Source of the DNA: an uncultured Clostridia bacterium | GTDB lineage: Bacteria; Bacillota; Clostridia; Oscillospirales; Acutalibacteraceae | Length of the DNA: 7,349 nt | Direction: 5' to 3' | Assembly: GCA_937875885.1 (NCBI GenBank) | Contig: CALEIO010000079.1 | Coordinates: 1 to 7,349, forward strand | Shown here: positions 1-5,692 of the stretch, piece by piece | How the letters are laid out: every line of letters begins with the position of its first letter | Position numbering within the stretch: position 1 is the first letter of the stretch | Made by a program: the position numbers and the translations under genes | Notes under the pieces: model-generated | Databases searched by the model: none | What the model saw: the letters and a program-made list of their open reading frames with translations, nothing else | Told to the model about the DNA's origin: nothing

Positions 1-28
1 TTGTATCCACACCATAAAAAGTCAGCAC
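1..28 (-). CDS. Start of probable phage baseplate hub / late control (XkdQ/gpD-like) protein, partial
   Basis: Only the first nine codons are inside the window. A GTG at 28-26 opens a frame reading MLTFYGVDT. It overlaps the stop of the LysM gene (22-24) and is preceded by a GGGTGAG Shine-Dalgarno-like stretch about four bases upstream. In PBSX-type phages the gene after the LysM protein is the XkdQ/gpD-like hub, whose N-terminus commonly begins with a short beta strand of this kind. The name therefore rests mainly on position. An alternative start is the ATG at 15-13 in another frame (MVWIQ), which lacks a good ribosome binding site. Confidence 0.45.
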
Positions 29-537
29 AATCTCACCCTCTCTCCATTTGCAATTTCATCGGGACGTTTTATCTGCGGATTAAGCTCAACAAGCTTCTGC
101 ACAGATACTCCCGTTTTGTGTGCAATATCAAATAATGTTTCTCCGTCACAAGTTGTGTATTCTGAAGACTTTGCTTCATTTTCTTCGTTGGCTTCCCTTA
201 CAAACTTAAAGCTGTAGGTGAGCAGGTCGGGTGTAACCTCACCCTCCACCTGAAGGGATGAAAAACAAGCAAAAACAGGATGTGCCCCGGGCAGAGTCAG
301 AAGCTGCTCCTTGCCAAGGTCAAATTCCCTCTGCAGCCTTTTGTACTGTTCAAGGCAGTCTGCACCCGCAAACTCACCTTTGCCCGAATACACCACAAAC
401 TCACGTATGGCATCTCCAATTTTTTTGCCCTTGCCGTACACCACAGCCCCTGTGTGAGAATACTCATTTGTAACCTTAATGCTCAAAGGATTCCTTGGCC
501 ACTCAAAATCTCCGAATTTCATTTTTGCAAGTATCAT
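22..537 (-). CDS. LysM-domain phage tail protein with DNA-circularisation-protein-like N-terminus (XkdP-like)
   Basis: This 171-residue protein has two parts. Residues about 7-115 (containing FGDFEWPRNPLSIKV and a GKGKKIGDAIREF strand-turn) resemble the N-terminal domain of phage DNA-circularisation proteins such as Mu gpN, a baseplate or hub-adjacent beta domain. Residues about 127-170 are a LysM repeat, with YTTCDGETLFDIAHKTGVS and the LNPQIKRPD ending typical of peptidoglycan-binding LysM. In PBSX-like and other contractile phages a LysM protein of this kind (XkdP, gp53-like) sits just before the hub gene and links tube, hub and cell-wall contact. The ATG at 537 has a GGAGG seven bases upstream and overlaps the preceding stop as ATGA, so translation is probably coupled. 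It is close to the usual size for a short XkdP-like protein. The domain reading is fairly sure; the exact virion position is inferred. Confidence 0.8.
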   Translation of the reverse strand: MILAKMKFGDFEWPRNPLSIKVTNEYSHTGAVVYGKGKKIGDAIREFVVYSGKGEFAGADCLEQYKRLQREFDLGKEQLLTLPGAHPVFACFSSLQVEGEVTPDLLTYSFKFVREANEENEAKSSEYTTCDGETLFDIAHKTGVSVQKLVELNPQIKRPDEIANGERVRLC

Positions 538-662
538 CCGTTTTCCTCCACTTCCAAAGAAAGCTCTCTGCCGTATCGGCGTCGGTCTCTCTCAAACTCT
601 GCACTCAGAGCTTCTGCCTGGTTCAAAAAATTCTCTGCAATATACTGTTCACTGTTACTCAT
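534..662 (-). CDS. Small 42-residue phage protein in the tape-measure/chaperone position
   Basis: This short frame fills the gap between the tail protein and the LysM gene exactly. ATG at 662-660 lies one base after the upstream stop, and its TGA (536-534) overlaps the ATG of the LysM gene. The product begins MSNSEQYIAENFLNQAEALS and continues as a highly charged, probably wholly helical peptide rich in Glu and Arg (ERDRRRYGREL). No signal peptide or membrane segment is visible. AAAGGAG and GGAG motifs lie 8-18 bases upstream, inside the end of the preceding gene. I do not recognise a family. Its place is where phages of this gene order carry tail assembly chaperones or the tape measure, but it is far too short for an ordinary tape measure. 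The tight packing supports a real gene. Confidence 0.7.
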   Translation of the reverse strand: MSNSEQYIAENFLNQAEALSAEFERDRRRYGRELSLEVEENG

Positions 663-663
663 C

Positions 664-1464
664 TCAAAGCTCCGCTCCTTTGTGTGCACGTGAGCACGTT
701 AGTGTAATCTCCTGTCGGCTGTTAAGATTTGCATCACGTTTACTTACAATCTTTGTAATTCTGCAGCCGTCGTAAGTCACATCCGTAACCTCTCTGTAAA
801 GGCACAGGGATTTGTTCACATAAGGTTCCGGGAACAAGCCCTCCCCCTGCACCGTCATTGTAATACTATATTTTTCATCGGGGCAGATATATTCCTCCAC
901 CCCACCGCAAAGAAACTCTTTAAGCTCATAAGCCGTACACTCCTGACGCACCTCAAAATGTGTCACAAAAGGTATTTCCGCACCTTCCAGCAGAATCCTC
1001 TCGTAATACACCTCAGGCTCGGTGTCTTCAGGCTCATCGGGGTCTGTGTCGGGTTTTTCGGGCTCTACATTGTTCTTTGTGAAGACATACATAGCCGTCA
1101 CATTCTGCTTCCACACAGTCATATTGCTGTCGTATCCGCTGTCTGCAACAGTTATCTTGCCAAGCACCTGCTCCTCGTCGGCAATCCGCAGAGCATAAGC
1201 CAGCTTCTGCGAGAGCAGGGTAAGGGCGCGCTTGCCCTCACCCTGGGGAGCATAAAGACAAAACTCCAGGTTTGCCTTTACTGTTTCTCCCTTCTGCTCT
1301 CTTATATATTCCTCTTTCCCCACACTGCAGGCTACAAGAAACCCCTCAACGGGCTTTTCTGCATATTCCCCTCTGCCGCCGAAAATAAACCTTGCATCAG
1401 AAAATTCACCCGATGATTTTAGCTTTCTTACAAAGCCGTCAAGCACATTTGTCATATTCATCAT
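664..1464 (-). CDS. Two-domain phage tail protein (terminator-like N-domain, acidic linker, possible tube-like C-domain)
   Basis: The longest frame begins at 1470, but GGAGG directly abuts that ATG, so I prefer the ATG at 1464 (six-base spacing), giving 266 residues; ATG at 1461 is nearly as good. Residues about 1-131 form a mixed alpha/beta domain (LDGFVRKLKSSGEF, then strands ending in MYVFTKNN) of the size and position of a tail terminator or neck protein. Residues about 133-151 (DNA 1012-1068) are a Pro/Asp/Glu linker with EPEKPDTDPDEPEDTEPE. Residues about 152-266 are a beta-rich domain with alternating strands (YSITMTVQGEG, RQEITLTCSRA) that might be a tail-tube or baseplate fold. The gene overlaps the upstream stop and is followed after one base by the 42-residue gene. 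Domain functions are inferred from position; no catalytic motif is seen. Confidence 0.65.
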   Translation of the reverse strand: MMNMTNVLDGFVRKLKSSGEFSDARFIFGGRGEYAEKPVEGFLVACSVGKEEYIREQKGETVKANLEFCLYAPQGEGKRALTLLSQKLAYALRIADEEQVLGKITVADSGYDSNMTVWKQNVTAMYVFTKNNVEPEKPDTDPDEPEDTEPEVYYERILLEGAEIPFVTHFEVRQECTAYELKEFLCGGVEEYICPDEKYSITMTVQGEGLFPEPYVNKSLCLYREVTDVTYDGCRITKIVSKRDANLNSRQEITLTCSRAHKGAEL

Positions 1465-1810
1465 AATCATCCTCCACAGGGGGATAACAAGGAGTGAGCA
1501 CCGCCCACAGATAAAGCTCTCTGTTGTCGGCTTTCACCCTCTCCACTCGCTTGATTGTGTATCTGGCGTCTGCGGTTTCTATCACCGTATTGCGGTAATC
1601 CACAACCCCAAGGTTTGCAGGTGCAATCATAAGGTAATGTCCACCATCAAACATTCCCGCAGGCAGAGCAGTACCCCCAAGGTACATCTTATTTTTGTAC
1701 ATCAGCGGCTGAATAATCGCCTTTGAGCTTATACAAGCGGCTTTACCACAGATTTTCACATCGTCACCAAAGCGATAAATCATCTTCTCCATTGCGCCGT
1801 AAACACTCAT
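1439..1810 (-). CDS. Putative phage head closure / minor neck protein
   Basis: This 123-residue protein follows the connector-type gene with an ATGA overlap (1807-1810). A GGGGGTAAGG stretch just upstream could serve as ribosome binding site. The sequence shows short beta strands (ICGKAACISSKAIIQPL, GGHYLMIAPANLGVVDY, YTIKRVERVKADN) and an acidic C-terminal tail (EDDYDEYDKCA). Size, position between the connector and tail genes, and beta character fit the small head-closure or stopper proteins (XkdI/XkdH-like, gp7/gp16-like) that finish the neck of tailed phages. I do not recognise a specific family motif, so the role is inferred from gene order. It overlaps the start of the next gene by roughly 20-32 bases depending on the start chosen there. 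Confidence 0.6.
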   Translation of the reverse strand: MSVYGAMEKMIYRFGDDVKICGKAACISSKAIIQPLMYKNKMYLGGTALPAGMFDGGHYLMIAPANLGVVDYRNTVIETADARYTIKRVERVKADNRELYLWAVLTPCYPPVEDDYDEYDKCA

Positions 1811-2175
1811 ATCCTTACCCCCTGAAAGCAGAATCCGCTCTCTGTACCGATAAGGTCCCCAATGGCCTCTTTCTCTGTCTGCCAGAGCTTAAAAGCGTGC
1901 TCTGCCTCATCCTCTGAAACAGTAACGCTCACATTGCCTGCAGCAAAACCTTTCACCTTGGTCACGTGGGAATACATACAGTATTTGTAATAAGCAAGTA
2001 CACCTGCCGCGTTTGAAAGCCTCAGTTCATTATCCTGGGTAAGCACCGCACAGGGCAGAATCATCCGCTCAATCTCCTTTGTGGCATCCACACACAGCAC
2101 CGTCCACTTTGAGACCTCACAGGGCTCAAGACCGGACACAAGAGCAAATCTGTTAATTGTTTCGTTTAGTCTCAA
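1807..2175 (-). CDS. Putative head-tail connector (adaptor, gp6/XkdH-like) protein
   Basis: The product is 122 residues and mostly helical. Its N-terminal part, LNETINRFALVSGLEPCEVS followed by a DATKEIERMI helix, matches the pattern of small adaptor proteins that dock under the portal, in which an N-terminal helix precedes a segment like TGL-x-x-E. A later helix contains LSNAAGVLAYYKYCMYS. The start is TTG at 2175-2173, chosen because GGAGG lies at 2183-2187 with seven-base spacing and no in-frame ATG is available nearby. It follows the major capsid gene after 15 bases, the normal position for the first neck gene. Its stop overlaps the next ATG. Adaptor function is established for the family; assignment here is by position and helical pattern. 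Confidence 0.65.
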   Translation of the reverse strand: MRLNETINRFALVSGLEPCEVSKWTVLCVDATKEIERMILPCAVLTQDNELRLSNAAGVLAYYKYCMYSHVTKVKGFAAGNVSVTVSEDEAEHAFKLWQTEKEAIGDLIGTESGFCFQGVRI

Positions 2176-2190
2176 GCCACTACCTCCTTA
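2176..2190 (-). promoter_or_regulatory. Ribosome binding site fixing a TTG start
   Basis: The 15-base gap between the capsid stop and the connector gene holds TAAGGAGG (minus strand). GGAGG is at 2183-2187, seven bases before the TTG at 2175, which makes that rare start codon credible. Confidence 0.75.
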
Positions 2191-3201
2191 TCAGTATGTA
2201 AGCTTTACTGATGCATCGCCAAAGATTTTTGCAAAGCCCGTAATACAGCTGATGGTAGCACGCTCAAGCTGTCTGTCGATGAGCTTGTCGTAGTCTGTGA
2301 TGATATCGCCTGCCTGCACCATCTCAAGAGCACAATTCTTGTCAAGAGCAATCACAGTACCCTTGTCAACAGCACTTGTGTGCACAAGCTTTGCACCAAG
2401 AGGTGTCACCATAGCGCCTGTGCCGTGGAAATTCTGACCCGCTGTGCTGTCTTTAAGTTCAGAGATGCCAAGCATCTTCACCATACCGTCTGTAGGTGCA
2501 ATGATGGTTGTCATATTGTAGGGAGAAAGCTTTGCCCACAGAGCCACCAGGTCTGCATAGGAAAGCTTGTCTGTGTCCACAGCCTCAATGCCTGCACAGG
2601 GATTCTGATTGCCGTCACCTGCAAGGAGCACCTCTACTGCATCCTTAAGCTGTGCTCTTGCAATGTAAGCACCAATCTGCTTGAGTGTTACCGTAAACAG
2701 GTCAAGGCGCTGAAAACGAAGTGCCTCGTAAGAAGAAACAAGCATTCTGCCGCGCTTGTGAAGCTTCACAAGATTTTCGCTTGTAGAAACCTTTGTCTGG
2801 GGAATGAATGCACCCTCGGAAACCTTTACAAGAGTTTTGTCGTCATCGCAGGGAGTTGATGTGATACTTCTGTAATCCATACCGTTGATAACCGTTTTGG
2901 TTGCGATAATGTCAGAGAGCACATCTGCCTCTTCCATACCCTGACGTACAGCACGGCTCACATATTCAGGAAAAAGTGCCGCAGAATCTGCAGTCTGGAA
3001 GAATTTCTCCACAGGGTCAGACTTTGCACCCTTTACCCTGATGTCAAATCTCTTGAGCTGACGGGAGAAAGCATCCAGACCCTCGTCGGGTGTACCCACG
3101 TAGTTAGCAGAAGGGTCAAGCTCCTCCAGAATATCTGTCATGCTCTTTGTACCCATACCGTACATACCCTTATCAAGGGAAATCTTTTCATAAAATGCCA
3201 T
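2191..3201 (-). CDS. Phage major capsid protein (HK97-fold type)
   Basis: The 336-residue product has the layout of a clostridial phage major capsid protein. It has an N-terminal arm (MAFYEKISLDKGMYGM), a segment FFQTADSAALFPEYVSRAVR that I recognise as typical of these proteins, a helix-rich middle (LFTVTLKQIGAYIARAQLKD) and a C-terminal domain with TPLGAKLVHTSAVDKGTVIA and ATISCITGFAKIFGD. The protein self-assembles into the procapsid shell. It stands directly after the protease and small accessory gene and before the neck genes, as expected. ATG at 3201 is preceded by AAGGAGAGG at suitable distance. There is no long N-terminal delta scaffold domain as in HK97 itself, so scaffolding may come from the tail of the protease protein. 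The call as capsid protein is firm; fold assignment follows from the family and was not computed. Confidence 0.9.
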   Translation of the reverse strand: MAFYEKISLDKGMYGMGTKSMTDILEELDPSANYVGTPDEGLDAFSRQLKRFDIRVKGAKSDPVEKFFQTADSAALFPEYVSRAVRQGMEEADVLSDIIATKTVINGMDYRSITSTPCDDDKTLVKVSEGAFIPQTKVSTSENLVKLHKRGRMLVSSYEALRFQRLDLFTVTLKQIGAYIARAQLKDAVEVLLAGDGNQNPCAGIEAVDTDKLSYADLVALWAKLSPYNMTTIIAPTDGMVKMLGISELKDSTAGQNFHGTGAMVTPLGAKLVHTSAVDKGTVIALDKNCALEMVQAGDIITDYDKLIDRQLERATISCITGFAKIFGDASVKLTY

Positions 3202-3222
3202 ATCAATAACCTCTCCTTTTAA

Positions 3223-3558
3223 TTAAAGAATAATGCCTGCTGTGTCGTTATCCACAGTAACAACAAGCACCTGTGTGCCGTCGGAATCAGCTGTGATTCT
3301 GCCATTTTCAGCAGCTGCCACAGTCTGCCAGCCAAAGCCGAGTGTGCCCTGCACCATTGTCTGCACATAGCCTTTAAGCTGTACAGCAGCATAGCCCTCG
3401 CGCACATTCACCGCAAAGCCGCAGATTCTGTCGCCTGCAGCACAGGGTGCAACCTTGCCATCCTGAGTAAACTTAACAGGCACACCTGCTTTTGTAAGTG
3501 TGCTGTCCGCCTCAAAGGTAAGCACGTTTTCGTTAAAACCGTTAAAACTTAAATTCAT
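3223..3558 (-). CDS. Putative capsid decoration / stabilising protein
   Basis: This 111-residue protein, beginning MNLSFNGFNENV, is rich in beta strands, small residues and Val (AGVPVKFTQDGKVAP, AAVQLKGYVQTMV, VLVVTVDNDTAG). It lies between the protease and the capsid gene, where many phages encode a decoration or cement protein that binds the outer capsid. The pattern of an early AGVPV-type strand followed by GDRICGFAVNVREGYAAVQL is similar to small DUF2190-like cement proteins. That is a resemblance by eye, not a search. The start is ATG at 3558 with GGAGG five bases upstream (3564-3568). A longer frame from TTG at 3579 would overlap the protease stop and has no good site. Head fibre or scaffold fragment are the alternatives. 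Confidence 0.6.
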   Translation of the reverse strand: MNLSFNGFNENVLTFEADSTLTKAGVPVKFTQDGKVAPCAAGDRICGFAVNVREGYAAVQLKGYVQTMVQGTLGFGWQTVAAAENGRITADSDGTQVLVVTVDNDTAGIIL

Positions 3559-3575
3559 AATAACCTCCGGATAAA

Positions 3576-4550
3576 TCAAATTCTGAATTCTTTATTATTC
3601 TCTGCAATCTTTGCAGAGCCGCTTGTAAGCTGGGGCGTGGGCATAAACTTCTTTTCTGCCTTTGCCTTGTAAGCCTCGTAAAACTCCTTGAGTTGAGGAA
3701 TACTGAGTCCCTCCAGAGCATTCTCCATAGTCTTTCTGGAAACACCGTTTTCAGAGAGAAGGGAAAGTCGCAGCACCTCGCCTTTAAGGCTTTCCTTGTA
3801 TTCATCTCCCTGGGCGGCTCTTTTTTCCAGATTAGCAATATAAGCATAGAGTCGCTTGGCCTGCTCAACGCTCAGGGTAACACCCTCGCCTGTGCCAAGT
3901 GATTTAATGATGTCATTCATATCAGTAAAATCCTTTCTGTCTTTGTCCTTGTAAGCCTTGATAACACCTGCTTCTCTCTGGGCAGGTACAGCCACAAAGC
4001 TCCACTCGTAAGCATCAGAGATATCGCAAAGCTCAAAGTAACATCGGGTATTGCCGTAGTATTCACCTGCAAAATGTCCGCAATGCTCACGTCTGTCTTT
4101 GCCACACACAGAGCAGATAATCCTGTCTGCACTGCAACCCACGCTCACCTCTTTGCAGATACCGCTTTCAATCTGTGTAATCATATCCTTGGTCTTTTCG
4201 CACACAGGCATATATGCCCTTGCAACCAGACGGAAATAGTCATCACCCGAAAGGGTCTTTCTGCCCTCAACCGCCTCAACAGAGCACTGAAAAATTCTGG
4301 CAGTCTGGTTTTCCATTCTGGGATTGTGGTCGCAGATGCCCGTCTTGCCCACAAAGAGCTTTTCAAGCTCAAAGAGCGCCTCAACGGTAAAGCGTTCGTT
4401 ATCTCTGTCGATATCATTGTTGCACAGCTCCACAGAGAAAACATAAACCTCGTTTTCTGCAAACTCTCTGCGGGTATATTTGTTTATAAGCGCAAGCTCC
4501 TCTTTGGTTGCTGTGCTCTTTGCATTCTTTATAATCTCACCGCTTCTCAA
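3576..4550 (-). CDS. Prohead protease with C-terminal scaffold-like region (XkdF-like)
   Basis: The 324-residue protein combines a protease and a helical tail. In the first 200 residues the strand VYVFSVELCNNDIDRDNERF, the His of ICDHNP (about H75) and the Ser of KEVSVG (about S136) fit the His/Ser arrangement of phage capsid-maturation serine proteases. SFVAVPAQ (184-191) is the usual end of that fold. Between them C146, C149, C157 and H159, with H156 also available, form a probable zinc-binding knuckle, a recurring insertion in this family. Residues about 210-305 are predicted helical and charged (VTLSVEQAKRLYAYIANLEK), probably the internal scaffold removed at maturation. The start is TTG at 4550, with GGAGG at 4558-4562 and a TTGA overlap with the portal stop. 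Family is fairly sure; active-site residues are assigned by pattern. Confidence 0.82.
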   Translation of the reverse strand: MRSGEIIKNAKSTATKEELALINKYTRREFAENEVYVFSVELCNNDIDRDNERFTVEALFELEKLFVGKTGICDHNPRMENQTARIFQCSVEAVEGRKTLSGDDYFRLVARAYMPVCEKTKDMITQIESGICKEVSVGCSADRIICSVCGKDRREHCGHFAGEYYGNTRCYFELCDISDAYEWSFVAVPAQREAGVIKAYKDKDRKDFTDMNDIIKSLGTGEGVTLSVEQAKRLYAYIANLEKRAAQGDEYKESLKGEVLRLSLLSENGVSRKTMENALEGLSIPQLKEFYEAYKAKAEKKFMPTPQLTSGSAKIAENNKEFRI

Positions 4551-5692
4551 ACACTCACCTCCATTGTTTCTTCAAGCTGTCTTGCCTGAGCATTCAGAAG
4601 CCTTGCCTGGGCAAGCTGGGTTTCGTCCTGTAGAGAGATGTTGCTCCACTGCACATCTACAGAGGAATTCTCTCCGCAAAGTAGCAGATGTGCTCTGCAG
4701 ATTTTTTCAATCACAGGTGTGAGCAAAGTTCTGAAATACTCCAGCTCACTTGTGAGGATATCTGTCTGCACAGCACTCATACGCTCTGTGCTTGACCAGG
4801 AAAGTCCCAGCAGAAAAGGTGGAATGCACAGCTTTGAAACAATCTGCTCAAGCATTCGCCTTATGGGGATATCGCAGTCAAGAATCTGGCTGTCTGCGCC
4901 GATAACCTTGATAGAAACATCACCCACAGCCACAAAGTCGCACACGCCTCTGTCATCCCTCATAGCCTTGCTCCACTCTCTTGCAATCTCTGCGGCACGT
5001 TGCTTTGCACCTGCCTGGGCAGAGTCAGAGGGCTTGTATGTAATCGCATAGCGGATATTGCCCGCACGCTCCCAGTTACTGCCGATAGCCGATAAAATCT
5101 TCAGCAGCACAGAGCTTACAAAAGGCAGACCCTTCATAATTGAGTTTCCCTTGAAGCTTCCCGCTTCGGGATTCAGCAAAGAGCACATAAGCAGCTCCTG
5201 CCTTTCAAAGGGAGTGTTAACAGCATCTTTGCGGCACAGCACAAGGTCAATGCTGTTTTTGCAGGGAGTCACCGTAACATTTTTGAGGGAAGCGTTGCAC
5301 AAGACAGAAATCCCCCTCATATTTTCAGCAGGCACCATCTCGCCCACAGCTGTGCCGTATGTAAGAAGCTGGTCAAAATATCCGTACACAAAGTTGCACA
5401 GACCATTTGCACCACCTGCCACCTGAACACCATTTACAAATTCATCCAGACACCTCTGTGCAGATTCATCCTCTGCACTCACCTTAAATGTACCTACAAG
5501 GCGCACAAGTTTGCTGATGGCCGCATCAATCACAGGCACAGCTTCTCGCAGTGAAGAGTAGAGTTCCATTTCTGCTTCTGTCAAAGGACTGTATCTTTCA
5601 ATCGCAGAAAAAGGATGTGCCGCACCCGAGTACTGTGAAGTTGTCTGAACAACACAGGGCTGCGGCTTGATTCTTTTAGAAAATAACTTCAC
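4547..5692 (-). CDS. Phage portal protein
   Basis: The 381-residue product is a portal-family protein, the dodecameric ring at the capsid vertex through which DNA enters and to which the terminase and neck attach. Features include an N-terminal charged segment, the helix VPVIDAAISKLVRLVGTFKV, the wing-to-stem region with GNSIMKGLPFVSSVLLKIL, and the crown part with KLCIPPFLLGLSWSSTERMS and EYFRTLLTPVIEKIC, which is very typical of portals. The start is GTG at 5692 (MKLFSKRIKPQ) because AGGAGG lies at 5700-5705 with seven-base spacing. The longer ATG frame at 5725 lies inside the terminase gene without such a site. It overlaps the terminase end by 17 bases and the protease start by four. It is slightly shorter than many portals and contains 12 cysteines. 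Confidence 0.88.
   Translation of the reverse strand: MKLFSKRIKPQPCVVQTTSQYSGAAHPFSAIERYSPLTEAEMELYSSLREAVPVIDAAISKLVRLVGTFKVSAEDESAQRCLDEFVNGVQVAGGANGLCNFVYGYFDQLLTYGTAVGEMVPAENMRGISVLCNASLKNVTVTPCKNSIDLVLCRKDAVNTPFERQELLMCSLLNPEAGSFKGNSIMKGLPFVSSVLLKILSAIGSNWERAGNIRYAITYKPSDSAQAGAKQRAAEIAREWSKAMRDDRGVCDFVAVGDVSIKVIGADSQILDCDIPIRRMLEQIVSKLCIPPFLLGLSWSSTERMSAVQTDILTSELEYFRTLLTPVIEKICRAHLLLCGENSSVDVQWSNISLQDETQLAQARLLNAQARQLEETMEVSV
4558..4562 (-). promoter_or_regulatory. Ribosome binding site for the TTG start of the protease
   Basis: GGAGG on the minus strand, seven bases before TTG 4550 and inside the last codons of the portal gene. It supports coupled translation from the non-ATG start. 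Confidence 0.75.

Noticed and set aside
958..1416. Plus-strand frame of 152 codons opposite the two-domain tail protein
   Set aside because: Antisense shadow of a well-packed gene; no start signal and no recognisable protein features.
2380..2859. Plus-strand frame of 159 codons opposite the capsid gene
   Set aside because: Antisense to a clear capsid protein; Cys/His-rich translation typical of a shadow frame.
4074..4589. Long plus-strand open frame (171 codons) opposite the protease
   Set aside because: It is fully antisense to a recognisable protease, has no ribosome binding site or family-like sequence, and its translation is rich in Cys, His and Leu as expected from antisense reading.
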